A stretch of DNA of 64,000 nucleotides from Planococcus sp. PAMC 21323. GTDB lineage: Bacteria > Bacillota > Bacilli > Bacillales_A > Planococcaceae. The notes under the pieces are model-generated. The model did not search any database. It worked only from the letters and a program-made list of their open reading frames with translations, and was not told the origin of the DNA. Location of the stretch: the NCBI RefSeq assembly GCF_000785555.1, contig NZ_CP009129.1, positions 434,001 to 498,000 of the forward strand, given 5' to 3'. The number at the start of each line of letters is the position of its first letter. Position 1 is the first letter of the stretch. The translations under genes were made by a program, and so were the position numbers. Shown here piece by piece: positions 26,422 through 34,444 of the stretch.

Positions 26422-26462
26422 AAAAAACGCAGTTCCGATGCATTCGGAACTGCGTTTTTTGC
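26422..26462. terminator. Bidirectional terminator after OYE gene
   Basis: A 12-13-bp perfect stem (ACGCAGTTCCGA with its complement), 4-base loop, A7 on the left and T6 on the right; shared by the converging OYE and KtrB-type genes. Confidence 0.93.
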
Positions 26463-26464
26463 GT

Positions 26465-27793
26465 CTATCCAGTAAATACGGGGTCATAAGGATAACGATA
26501 ATTTTCTTTGCGAGGTTTCATTAAGATAAAGAATAAAGTTAACGGTCCTATGCGGCCAGTGAACATAACGATGCTTAATAAAACCTCGCCAATGCTACTC
26601 AAATCACCTGTGATGCCCATAGTCAAACCAACTGTACCAAAGGCCGACACCACTTCAAAGGCGAGCGGTAGAAATGGAATGGTTTCGGATACGGTTAATA
26701 AAAATAAGAAGAGAACAACGAGTAACACGCTAATTGTCGTGATGGCAAGCGATCGGATAACAGTTTCTAGTCGGATAGAACGGCCAAAAATTTCCGGTTC
26801 TCTCCGTGATCGCAAAAAAGAAACAGTTGCGAGAATAACCACAATAAAAGTAGTCAACTTAATACCGGAAGCTGTTGAAGCGCTCCCGCCGCCAATAAAC
26901 ATTAGCAGCATAGTGAATAACAATGTAGGGTCTTCAAGTTGTCCATAATCCAACATATTAAACCCAGCAGTTCGTGGCGTTACGGCACTAAAATAGGAAG
27001 TCACTAACTTATCGAATATCGACATAGGGCCGAGTGTGCCTGGATTGTTATATTCCAATAGGAAAATAACCAACATGGCTAAGCAATTTAAAATTAATGT
27101 ACCGCCAACCATTAACTTAGTATGCAACGACCACCGACGAATTGATTTCTTTTGTGAAACATCCATCACGACAGTAAAACCAATTCCCCCAATAATAAAC
27201 AATGAAGAAATCAATAACGTTACCACTGGATCACCAGCAAAGCCGATCATGTTATCTGGAAATAAAGAAAAACCGGCATTATTAAAAGCTGAGATAACAT
27301 GAAAAATACTGTAATTGAGTGCATCTTTAAAGCCGAATTGAGGGATCCAGTAAATGGTCAGAAACACCGTTGCGACAGCCTCTACCGTTAACGCAAACGT
27401 CAAAATCAATTTGACTAGCTTGACGATGCCGCCAATTGAACTTTGTGTCAGTGATTCTTGTAAATAGATGCGGTTTTGCAGACCTACTTTTTTGCGGAAT
27501 AAAATAAGAATCGCAACCGCAAAAGTCATCAAGCCAATACCACCACATTGAATAAGCACAAGAAGCACCAATTCTCCAAATGCAGTAAGCACAGTTCCTG
27601 GATCAAAGACACTAAGTCCGGTCACCGTAGTGGCAGAAGTAGCCGTAAACAAAGCATCCGTCCAAGAAATCGACTCGGTAGTGGCGAACGGTAATTTCAA
27701 TAAAAAAGTGCCCAATACAATTAAAAACAAAAAGCTTCCGGAAATCACCAATGGCGGAGAAACAGTCAACCGCTTTTTTTTCCAGGACCACAT
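26465..27793 (-). CDS. ktrB: TrkH/KtrB family potassium channel subunit
   Basis: The 442-residue membrane protein is the K+-translocating subunit of a Ktr system. All four pore loops with their central Gly are visible: SATTVTGLSVFD, SAFNNAGFSLF, SAVTPRTAGFN and SAFGTVGLTMG. The gate loop region between them contains GGGSASTASGIKLTTF. It needs a cytoplasmic KtrA/KtrC RCK subunit to be regulated; none is adjacent, as for B. subtilis ktrD, which this single gene resembles in context. The ATG at 27793 is eight bases after GAGGAAG; the ORF extends three codons to a GTG at 27802. Symbol is by family; ktrD may be the better orthologue. Confidence 0.9.
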   Translation of the reverse strand: MWSWKKKRLTVSPPLVISGSFLFLIVLGTFLLKLPFATTESISWTDALFTATSATTVTGLSVFDPGTVLTAFGELVLLVLIQCGGIGLMTFAVAILILFRKKVGLQNRIYLQESLTQSSIGGIVKLVKLILTFALTVEAVATVFLTIYWIPQFGFKDALNYSIFHVISAFNNAGFSLFPDNMIGFAGDPVVTLLISSLFIIGGIGFTVVMDVSQKKSIRRWSLHTKLMVGGTLILNCLAMLVIFLLEYNNPGTLGPMSIFDKLVTSYFSAVTPRTAGFNMLDYGQLEDPTLLFTMLLMFIGGGSASTASGIKLTTFIVVILATVSFLRSRREPEIFGRSIRLETVIRSLAITTISVLLVVLFLFLLTVSETIPFLPLAFEVVSAFGTVGLTMGITGDLSSIGEVLLSIVMFTGRIGPLTLFFILMKPRKENYRYPYDPVFTG

Positions 27794-27879
27794 GCTAGAC
27801 ACTTCCTCATCTTATAGAAGTAAAATATGAGCCAACTCTATGCTTGTTTGAGAGAACTGTCAACAAAATAAATAGCTAA

Positions 27880-27908
27880 TTACTAGAAAAACTCGTGTAT
27901 GCTATATA
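27880..27908 (+). promoter_or_regulatory. Possible murR promoter
   Basis: TATATA (27903-27908) has TG at the extended -10 position (TGCTATATA). The -35 at 17 bp, TTACTA, is poor. The extended -10 alone may suffice. Confidence 0.35.
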
Positions 27909-27960
27909 AGATAAACAAAAGAGTTTAAAAACACACAAACAGAAACACAGGGGGTTACAA

Positions 27961-28809
27961 ATGACTTCTTTAAGACAGAAAATCGAACAAGCGCTTTCGG
28001 GGTTATCGGAAGCAGAGCGGCGTATTGGAGAATACGTTCTAGGAAACTCTGAGGCGGTTCCTCATATGACAACAAAAGAACTTTCAAAAAAAGCAACTGT
28101 TAGTGAAGCGACTATTATTCGCTTTTGTAAGTCTATCGGTATCGGCAGTTATAAATCTTTTAAGCTCGCTCTCATGAAAGATTTAACTTTAACAGACACA
28201 AGCTTAACGGATTTCTCGGCAGTAAATAAAAAAGACTCGCCATACGATCTTTTTCATAAAGTAATTCACGTTAACAAATCTGCAGTTGAATCTTGTGCGG
28301 ATTCACTCGATCGTAAAGAGTTAACAAAGGCGGTAGATGCAATTCGAGATGCGCGAAAAATTGTCTTTTTTGGTGTGGGCGGTTCTTCAACAGCTGCAGT
28401 CGACGCACAATATAAATTCACAAAACTCGGATACCATTCGATTACTTCTTTGGATTTTCACCATATGCTTTCTGTTATTCCACATTTAACCGAAAAGGAT
28501 GTTTTCGTTGCAATCAGTACATCAGGCAAAACCAAAGATGTCTTAGAACTCACGCGGTTTGCTCAAAGAAAAGGTGCAACTATTATCGCCATTACAACAC
28601 TTAGTAAATCTCCTTTATACAAAGAAGCAGAGATTCACTTATGCACGCCAAACGTCGAACAAGATTTTCGTATTGGGAGTATTGCTTCACGTATGACGCA
28701 ATTGACGATTATTGATACTTTATATTTGAGTATTTTCCATCATGTTGGAGAAAATGTGTTGCAGCAATATTACGATGCACGCAGTGAAATGGAACGTTTG
28801 AGAAGATAA
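27961..28809 (+). CDS. murR: MurR/RpiR family regulator of MurNAc use
   Basis: A 282-residue RpiR-type regulator: N-terminal helix-turn-helix (1-77, with MTTKELSKKATVSEATIIRFCKSIG split across 37-61) and C-terminal SIS domain (about 125-265) that senses a sugar phosphate. Position before murQ, murP and mupG makes MurNAc-6-phosphate the likely ligand. GGGGG lies seven bases before the ATG. It has its own terminator, so murQ has a separate promoter; TGAAATT-N-AATTTCA-like palindromes before murQ and before amiE are candidate operators. Whether it activates or represses cannot be told. Confidence 0.88.
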   Translation: MTSLRQKIEQALSGLSEAERRIGEYVLGNSEAVPHMTTKELSKKATVSEATIIRFCKSIGIGSYKSFKLALMKDLTLTDTSLTDFSAVNKKDSPYDLFHKVIHVNKSAVESCADSLDRKELTKAVDAIRDARKIVFFGVGGSSTAAVDAQYKFTKLGYHSITSLDFHHMLSVIPHLTEKDVFVAISTSGKTKDVLELTRFAQRKGATIIAITTLSKSPLYKEAEIHLCTPNVEQDFRIGSIASRMTQLTIIDTLYLSIFHHVGENVLQQYYDARSEMERLRR

Positions 28810-28834
28810 GAGTCGATGATTCGGCTCTTTTTTT
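28808..28834 (+). terminator. Terminator after murR
   Basis: AGAGTCG pairs with CGGCTCT (one G-T pair) across a 6-base loop and is followed by seven T. Confidence 0.7.
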
Positions 28835-28845
28835 ATTTAGTTTTA

Positions 28846-28860
28846 TGAAATTAAAATTCA
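28846..28860. promoter_or_regulatory. Candidate MurR operator upstream of murQ
   Basis: TGAAATTAAAATTCA is an imperfect palindrome (12 of 15 positions symmetric) lying 19 bp before the -35 of the murQ promoter. A similar motif, TGAAATTTAATTTCT, lies upstream of amiE. RpiR-family operators are often of this TGAAA...TTTCA type. Confidence 0.45.
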
Positions 28861-28878
28861 CAATATTTTAAATATATA

Positions 28879-28906
28879 TTGACATTAAATTTCTTAAGGC
28901 TAAAAT
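28879..28906 (+). promoter_or_regulatory. Promoter of murQ-murP(-mupG)
   Basis: Consensus TTGACA (28879-28884), 16 bp, TAAAAT (28901-28906). Start site near 28913, 30 bases before murQ. Confidence 0.7.
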
Positions 28907-28942
28907 TAAGACAATAAATAAATACAAAGAAGAGGTGAGCTA

Positions 28943-29827
28943 ATGCTGGAGAATTTGTCCACAGAAAAGCGAAACAACGACACCATGAAAATGGATGAAA
29001 TGTCAGTGCTAGAAATATTAAAAACGATGAACAACGAAGACAACAGCGTTCCAGGAGTTATCGAAAAAGAATTAGCAAGTATTGAGGAAGCTGTAGTAAA
29101 AGTAATCTATTCCTTTAAAAAGGGAGGCAGATTAATTTACATAGGTGCTGGAACAAGCGGACGTTTAGGAATTTTGGATGCCGTTGAATGCGTTCCAACA
29201 TTTGGTGTCTCACCAGAGCAAGTTGTTGGAATTATTGCGGGCGGTGCTAAGGCAATCAAGACAGCCATCGAGGGTGTAGAAGATCAGCCACAAGTTGGAA
29301 TGGAAGATTTGAAAGCGATTTCACTCACTCCAAATGACACAGTTGTCGGAATTGCAGCAAGTGGACGAACGCCTTACGTAATTGGGGCGCTTCAATACGC
29401 TAAACAGATTGGTGCAGAGACTGTTGCTATTTCATGCAATAAACGATCGGAAATCAGTGATTATGCTAGCACAGCAATCGAGATCGAGACAGGTGCAGAA
29501 GTGTTAACGGGTTCTACCCGTTTAAAGGCAGGAACTGCTCAAAAGCTAGTACTCAATATGATTTCAACAGCTGCGATGATTGGCGTAGGGAAAGTTTATG
29601 GGAATTTGATGGTTGATGTCCAAGCGACGAACGCAAAACTGATTGAGCGGTCAAAACGGATTATTATGGATGCAACGCAAGTCGATTACGATACAGCAGA
29701 GCATTTTTATGGACAAGCTGACGGTCACGTAAAGACAGCAATTGTGATGAGTTTGTTGGATTGTACAAAAGAACAGGCTATTGAAAAACTAACACTAGCA
29801 GGTGGATTTGTTCGCAAAGCTTTATAA
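28943..29827 (+). CDS. murQ: N-acetylmuramic acid 6-phosphate etherase
   Basis: MurQ cleaves the lactyl ether of MurNAc-6-phosphate, giving GlcNAc-6-phosphate and D-lactate, and so joins MurNAc salvage to the nag pathway encoded 10 kb downstream. The 294-residue SIS-domain product has YIGAGTSGRLGILDAVECVP (65-84 region), the GVEDQ loop, GIAASGRTPYV and LTGSTRLKAGTAQKLVLNM, with the conserved catalytic Glu of the ECVPTF region. AGAGGTGA lies six bases before the ATG. murP follows 24 bases after the stop. Confidence 0.96.
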   Translation: MLENLSTEKRNNDTMKMDEMSVLEILKTMNNEDNSVPGVIEKELASIEEAVVKVIYSFKKGGRLIYIGAGTSGRLGILDAVECVPTFGVSPEQVVGIIAGGAKAIKTAIEGVEDQPQVGMEDLKAISLTPNDTVVGIAASGRTPYVIGALQYAKQIGAETVAISCNKRSEISDYASTAIEIETGAEVLTGSTRLKAGTAQKLVLNMISTAAMIGVGKVYGNLMVDVQATNAKLIERSKRIIMDATQVDYDTAEHFYGQADGHVKTAIVMSLLDCTKEQAIEKLTLAGGFVRKAL

Positions 29828-29851
29828 CATTTAGGGGAGCGGAGGGGTTGT

Positions 29852-31231
29852 ATGAAAAAGGAACAACAAATGGCAAAAGATATTCTTGAGAAAATTGGTG
29901 GGAAAGAGAATATCAATCAAGTAGCACATTGCATGACGAGATTGCGTTTATCGATTAAAGACGACAGCAAAGTAAATCTTAGTGAACTCAAGCGTGTAGA
30001 TGGTGTAATGGGTGTTGTAGAAGACGACACATTGCAAATTGTTGTAGGTCCAGGGACAGTCAACAAAGTAGCTGCTGAGATCAGTAAAGAAACCGGACTA
30101 GCAATCGGTGAAATGGCTGATATCAATGAAGAGAATATGAGTTTCGAAGAAAAAGCAGCGATGAAAAAAAACAAATTAAAAGAAAAAAACAAAACGCCAT
30201 TCAAACTATTTTTGCGTAGTGTCGGGAATATCTTTATTCCGTTAATTCCTGGATTAGTTGCTTCGGGACTGATTAATGGCGCAGCAAACTTTGCAAAAAA
30301 CGCCGGTGTAGATGCAACGGAAACGTGGATGCAAATTTTGCTGTTGCTCGGAAGCACCGTATTTGCGTACTTAGCAATTCTTGTCGGTTGGAATACAGCA
30401 AAAGAATTTGGTGGAACGCCAGTACTTGGCGCTATCGCTGGGGGTATTTTATTCAATCCAATGCTTGCGGATATCGTTATATACGGCGAACCGTTGATTG
30501 TGGGTAGAGGCGGATTGTTTGGCGTTATCTTGGCAGCTTGGTTGATGACGTTTGTTGAAAAGAACGTTCGCAAAGTCATGCATAGTTCAGTTGATATTTT
30601 ATTTACACCACTCATCACGCTATTAATCGTCGGATTCTTTTCTTTATATGCGATTGTGCCAATTGCAGGTGTTTTATCAGACGGCATTATGACTTTCTTG
30701 ACTTCTGTACTTGATGTTGGTGGTGCACTGGCCGGCGGAGTGCTAGCCGGATTCTTCTTGCCGCTAGTTATGCTTGGATTGCATCATGGTTTGACACCAA
30801 TTCACTTAGAGTTAATGAATACTCTTGGGGCAACAGCTTTACTGCCGATCTTGGCAATGGCTGGAGCTGGTCAAGTTGGGGCTACGATCGCTGTGTATGT
30901 GAAAACAAAAAATCAGCGTTTGAAGAATATTATTAAAGGAGCTCTACCGGTAGGTTTCCTCGGTATCGGCGAACCACTTCTTTACGGTGTGACATTACCA
31001 CTAGGTCGACCCTTTATCACAGCTTGTATGGGAGCTGCTTTTGGCGGAGCGTTTCAAGCGGTTATGCAAACAGCAGCACTTGGAATAGGCGTATCAGGTA
31101 TTTCGTTGATTCCTTTAATTGCTGAAAGCAAATATGTTTGGTATTTTGTTGGACTGGTGGTTGCGTATATTTTTGGATTTATCTTCACCTATCTGTTTGG
31201 ATTCAAAGAAGAGATGGCAGAAGGTATTTAA
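29852..31231 (+). CDS. murP: MurNAc-specific PTS transporter subunit IIBC
   Basis: MurP imports MurNAc, or the MurNAc-GlcNAc disaccharide in S. aureus-like systems, and phosphorylates it. The 459-residue product has an N-terminal EIIB domain (1-~85) with phospho-Cys27 in HCMTRLRL, and a C-terminal EIIC domain (about 115-455) with ten or so membrane segments; GIGEPLLYGVTLPLGRPF is the EIIC substrate-site motif. There is no EIIA domain, so phosphate must come from another EIIA; the EIIA domain of NagE encoded at 39.9-40.3 kb is a candidate. GGAGGGG lies seven bases before the ATG. A terminator follows, so mupG may be expressed at a lower level. Confidence 0.94.
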   Translation: MKKEQQMAKDILEKIGGKENINQVAHCMTRLRLSIKDDSKVNLSELKRVDGVMGVVEDDTLQIVVGPGTVNKVAAEISKETGLAIGEMADINEENMSFEEKAAMKKNKLKEKNKTPFKLFLRSVGNIFIPLIPGLVASGLINGAANFAKNAGVDATETWMQILLLLGSTVFAYLAILVGWNTAKEFGGTPVLGAIAGGILFNPMLADIVIYGEPLIVGRGGLFGVILAAWLMTFVEKNVRKVMHSSVDILFTPLITLLIVGFFSLYAIVPIAGVLSDGIMTFLTSVLDVGGALAGGVLAGFFLPLVMLGLHHGLTPIHLELMNTLGATALLPILAMAGAGQVGATIAVYVKTKNQRLKNIIKGALPVGFLGIGEPLLYGVTLPLGRPFITACMGAAFGGAFQAVMQTAALGIGVSGISLIPLIAESKYVWYFVGLVVAYIFGFIFTYLFGFKEEMAEGI

Positions 31232-31234
31232 AAG

Positions 31235-31261
31235 AAAGGGAGAGAAATCTCCCTTTTTTTA
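31235..31261 (+). terminator. Intra-operon terminator between murP and mupG
   Basis: AAAGGGAGA and TCTCCCTTT pair across GAAA (a stable tetraloop), followed by T. It sits 4 bases after the murP stop and 30 bases before mupG, so it probably attenuates rather than ends the operon. Confidence 0.75.
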
Positions 31262-31291
31262 TTGTATTTATATTGAAGAGGAGTTGGAAAA

Positions 31292-32344
31292 ATGCTTGGA
31301 ATTTCAGTTTATTTGGGGGACGATTCGTTTCAGCAGTTGGGACCCTACATTGAGCAGGTGCGTAAGATTGGATTTAAATCTATTTTCACGTCGCTTCACA
31401 TACCTGAGGACAATCCACTCTTCTACAAAGAACGATTGCAGCAACTTGGCAGCTGGGCGCAGCAATTCGACATGGAGCTCGTAGCGGATATTGCACCAGC
31501 GTCTTTAGTTCACCTTGGGTTTGATTGGGATAATGCAGAAGGTTTGTTGGACTGGGGTGTGACAGGCTTGAGAATCGATTATGGAATCGATGACAAAGTG
31601 ATTGCCGCTTTGTCACAAAAGATGAAAATCGCATTAAACGCCAGTACATTAACAAAAGAAGGGCTTGCTGCATTGATGGAATGTGGATTGCAGAAAGAAT
31701 CAGTAGAAATGTGGCATAATTTTTACCCACGACCAGAAACTGGTTTAGATTCAGTGGAGTTTACAAAAACCAATCGATGGCTAAGGAGCGAAGGCTTAAT
31801 GGTGATGGCTTTTATTCCAGGTGACGAAATTCTACGAGGCCCTTTGTACAAAGGTTTACCAACCTTAGAGGAACATCGTGGGGTGACTCCTTTTGAAGCG
31901 TACATGAATTTGAAAGAGAACGGAGCAGTGAATAAAGTACTGGTTGGCGATATTACGCTTAGTGAAAAAAGCTTGCAGCAATTCGAATCATTTGGTCAAG
32001 GAGTCATCTCACTGCGAGCGGAGAAGCTTGTGAAAGTAGGAGAGCTGCCAGTCCAGACCAATCGGTGGGACGCTGCTCGAGATTGTATTCGGTCGATGGA
32101 ATCTCGCCAATATGGATTGATCGGCACGCATTTATTGAAACCCGAAAATACGATTTTTCGAAGCAAAGGAAGCATCACCGTAGACAATGAACAATACGGT
32201 CGTTATAGAGGCGAACTACAAATCACGAAAAGAAACTTGCCAGCCGATGATAAAGTGAATGTGATTGGCAAAGTGATAGAAGAAGATCTGCCATTATTGG
32301 CATTCATTAAGGGTGGAGTCGAGTTTCAACTAAAATGGATTTGA
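31292..32344 (+). CDS. mupG: 6-phospho-N-acetylmuramidase MupG (DUF871)
   Basis: MupG of S. aureus hydrolyses MurNAc-6-phosphate-GlcNAc inside the cell to MurNAc-6-phosphate and GlcNAc. This 350-residue product has the same two-part structure: a TIM-barrel (about 1-240, starting LGISVYLG and including FTSLHIPED, DIAP and WHNFYPRPETGL) and a C-terminal cyclophilin-like domain (about 250-350). The gene context murQ-murP-mupG with murR mirrors the S. aureus cluster. GAGGAG lies 9 bases before the ATG. Its stop codon touches the 5' module of repeat element B. B. subtilis lacks this intracellular route in its mur operon but has the AmiE-NagZ-NamZ route, also found here downstream. Confidence 0.9.
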   Translation: MLGISVYLGDDSFQQLGPYIEQVRKIGFKSIFTSLHIPEDNPLFYKERLQQLGSWAQQFDMELVADIAPASLVHLGFDWDNAEGLLDWGVTGLRIDYGIDDKVIAALSQKMKIALNASTLTKEGLAALMECGLQKESVEMWHNFYPRPETGLDSVEFTKTNRWLRSEGLMVMAFIPGDEILRGPLYKGLPTLEEHRGVTPFEAYMNLKENGAVNKVLVGDITLSEKSLQQFESFGQGVISLRAEKLVKVGELPVQTNRWDAARDCIRSMESRQYGLIGTHLLKPENTIFRSKGSITVDNEQYGRYRGELQITKRNLPADDKVNVIGKVIEEDLPLLAFIKGGVEFQLKWI

Positions 32345-32409
32345 AAGGTAAAATCTAGCTGTTCAAACTGCAAATACCTCGAGTTGGTCGAGGTATTTGT
32401 AGTTTTTTT
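32343..32409 (+). terminator. Element B 5' module with terminator
   Basis: The stem at 32365-32382/32388-32405 (18 bp, one G-T pair) with loop GTTGG is followed by seven T and ends the murQ-murP-mupG transcript. The preceding block GAAAGGTAAAATCT and TTCAAACTGCAA recurs almost identically at 37847-37876 before array C, so this terminator belongs to a repeated element. Confidence 0.9.
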
Positions 32410-32444
32410 GCGAGAAAATCTTGCTCGGTCTTTAGTGAGAGAGG

Positions 32445-32540
32445 ATCTGCACGTTTGGCGAGGAATACGCACGGTTGAGGGGTACTTATGCACGCTCGAG
32501 TAAAAATGCGCACGCTACTCGAGAGCTTACGCACGTTCTT
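32445..32540. repeat. Array B: five GCACG motifs at 20-21 bp spacing
   Basis: GCACG begins at 32449, 32469, 32490, 32510 and 32531 (steps 20, 21, 20, 21), usually within TACGCACG or TATGCACG. Between them are CTCGAG-like or GAGG-rich segments. It follows the 5' module at 32343-32409; no 3' module like those of elements C and D is present, so this copy seems truncated on the right. Confidence 0.85.
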
Positions 32541-32589
32541 GATGAAAATAGATATGGGCAATGACTATTTACAACGTGCTTAGATTTAT

Positions 32590-32604
32590 TGAAATTTAAT
32601 TTCT
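32590..32604. promoter_or_regulatory. Candidate MurR operator upstream of amiE
   Basis: TGAAATTTAATTTCT is a palindrome except for its last base, and resembles the motif before murQ (28846-28860). TTGAAA within it (32589-32594) could also be a -35 box, but no good -10 lies at the right distance. Confidence 0.4.
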
Positions 32605-32610
32605 CTAAAA

Positions 32611-32639
32611 TAGATACTTTGTATCTAGTGAAATTTCAC
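32611..32639. promoter_or_regulatory. Two abutting palindromes in the amiE upstream region
   Basis: TAGATAC-TTT-GTATCTA (32611-32627) is directly followed by GTGAAATTTCAC (32628-32639), both perfect. They lie about 150-180 bp before amiE. They are probable binding sites of one or two regulators; identity unknown. Confidence 0.5.
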
Positions 32640-32791
32640 AAGAGTAAGTAATTGGAAATGGATACATAAATAAAATATTCGGAATATATTGTAAATACAG
32701 CTCCATTGGTGGATAGGAACTGGTGGAAGCTTTCGGTACCCTTAATGCATCGATGATTTGTATTATGAAAAACTAAATTTGGAGGGATCAC

Positions 32792-34426
32792 ATGAAGAAA
32801 GATTTGAGGCTTAAAACTGCAGCAGCTGTTGCAGCTATTGTACTCGTACTTCCTTTGGGTCAACCTACATTCGTGGCAGCTTCATCAGTAAATCAATGGG
32901 ATTCGCCGAAGCCATTGTCTTCGGTACTCCACAGAGGCTCAGCACAAAGCGCAGGACTCGTTAAAGAACCATTAGCAGAGATAGATGGCGTGATGAATAC
33001 AGCTGTAGAAAATGGAACAGCGCCGGGCATTGTGACGTTTGTTGCCAAAAGTGGTCATATTGTAAAGCATGATGCCTTTGGTTATGCCGCTCTTTATACA
33101 GATGATAAACAAACAGAGATGGAAAACCCTGTCGCCATGACAAAAGAGACGATAGTTGATGTTGCGTCAATTAGCAAAATCTTTACAACTACAGCAGCAA
33201 TGATTTTATACGAAGACGGTCTTTTTCAGCTAGACGATCCAGTCAGCACACATTTGCCTTCGTTTGCAGTAAATGGCAAAGAAGATGTCACGATTCGTCA
33301 GCTGATGACACATACCTCTGGATTTACTTCATGGGCGCCAATCTATCAGCAAGAAGGAGGACGCGAAGAACGAATTGACTATGTACTGAATTATCCTCTT
33401 AGCAACTCACCCGGAACTACGTATAAATACAGTGACCTTAATTTGATTACGTTAGGGGCGTTGGTTGAAAAGTTTTCAGGTATGCGTCTGGATGAATTTA
33501 TTAGCAAAGCACTAACAGGTCCACTGGGCATGAAAGATACGATGTACAATCCACCGGCTTCATTAAAAAATCGAATTGCGGCAACGGAGTATCAGCCGGC
33601 GATTGGTCGAGGAATGGTGTGGGGAGAAGTTCATGATGAAAATGCATGGTCACTTGATGGCGTTGCGGGTCATGCAGGCGTGTTTTCCACGGCACTGGAC
33701 TTAGGGAAGTTGGCACATATGTTTTTGAATGACGGCAAATACGCAGGACAACAAATTTTGAAGAAAGAAACCGTGCGCATGCTAGAAACCAATCAAATTC
33801 CTGAGTTTCCAGGATCTGATCACGGATTGGGGTGGGAGTTAAACCAAGGCTGGTATATGGATGCATTGTCGGATTCGACTTCTTTTGGTCACACGGGTTA
33901 TACCGGGACAAGCATTGTCATAAATCGTGCCAACCACACAACGGCTATTTTGTTAACAAACCGTGTGCATCCTACACGAACGACCGTATCGACGAATTTC
34001 ATCCGCCGAGATTTTGCACGAAAAGTTGCCGATGCCATTTCTATTCCTATAAAAAAACAGGATAAAGCATGGTTTGCAGGATACGGAGACACGCAAAATC
34101 GTGAGATGACTGTCGCTGTGGATGGAGCTTCTCAGATCGGTTTTGAAGCATGGCATCGCATTGAACAAAACTCGGATTACGGCTATGTCGAAACATCTGC
34201 AGATGGTGAAAACTGGAGTGAAACTGAGCTTGAATTTACTGGTAATAGCAAAAACTGGACAAATCATCACCTGGATTTACCTGAAGAAACGCAGTTTGTC
34301 CGTTTCCGTTACGTCACGGATAAGTCGGTTAATGGTCGCGGACTCTATATCAAAAATTTGACTGCTGACAATGAAAAAATAGAACCTGTGAAAAGTAACA
34401 ACGATTGGGTCTTGCGCACGTATTAA
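32792..34426 (+). CDS. amiE: Secreted beta-lactamase-fold exo-amidase, AmiE/YbbE-like
   Basis: In B. subtilis the gene at this place, amiE (ybbE), encodes a secreted N-acetylmuramyl-L-alanine amidase that strips peptides from MurNAc after NagZ has acted. The 544-residue product has a signal peptide (1-~30, cut near VAASS), then a serine beta-lactamase/PBP-fold domain with SISK (Ser126, Lys129), Tyr213 in YSDLN, and HTG near 366 in FGHTGYTG. Residues ~430-544 form an extra beta-rich domain (DGASQIGFEAWHRIE onward). GGAGGGA precedes the ATG. nagZ follows 18 bases after the stop. A beta-lactamase or esterase role cannot be excluded on sequence alone, but context strongly favours the amidase. Confidence 0.85.
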   Translation: MKKDLRLKTAAAVAAIVLVLPLGQPTFVAASSVNQWDSPKPLSSVLHRGSAQSAGLVKEPLAEIDGVMNTAVENGTAPGIVTFVAKSGHIVKHDAFGYAALYTDDKQTEMENPVAMTKETIVDVASISKIFTTTAAMILYEDGLFQLDDPVSTHLPSFAVNGKEDVTIRQLMTHTSGFTSWAPIYQQEGGREERIDYVLNYPLSNSPGTTYKYSDLNLITLGALVEKFSGMRLDEFISKALTGPLGMKDTMYNPPASLKNRIAATEYQPAIGRGMVWGEVHDENAWSLDGVAGHAGVFSTALDLGKLAHMFLNDGKYAGQQILKKETVRMLETNQIPEFPGSDHGLGWELNQGWYMDALSDSTSFGHTGYTGTSIVINRANHTTAILLTNRVHPTRTTVSTNFIRRDFARKVADAISIPIKKQDKAWFAGYGDTQNREMTVAVDGASQIGFEAWHRIEQNSDYGYVETSADGENWSETELEFTGNSKNWTNHHLDLPEETQFVRFRYVTDKSVNGRGLYIKNLTADNEKIEPVKSNNDWVLRTY

Positions 34427-34444
34427 TAACTAGGAGGATATAAA

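Noticed and set aside
29917-30687. 256-residue minus-strand reading frame opposite murP
   Set aside because: murP has complete EIIB and EIIC domains; this frame has no recognisable domain or start signal.
32628-32639. GTGAAATTTCAC as a Rex operator
   Set aside because: The Rex consensus needs four bases between GTGAA and TTCAC. Here there are two, so the half-sites would be out of register.
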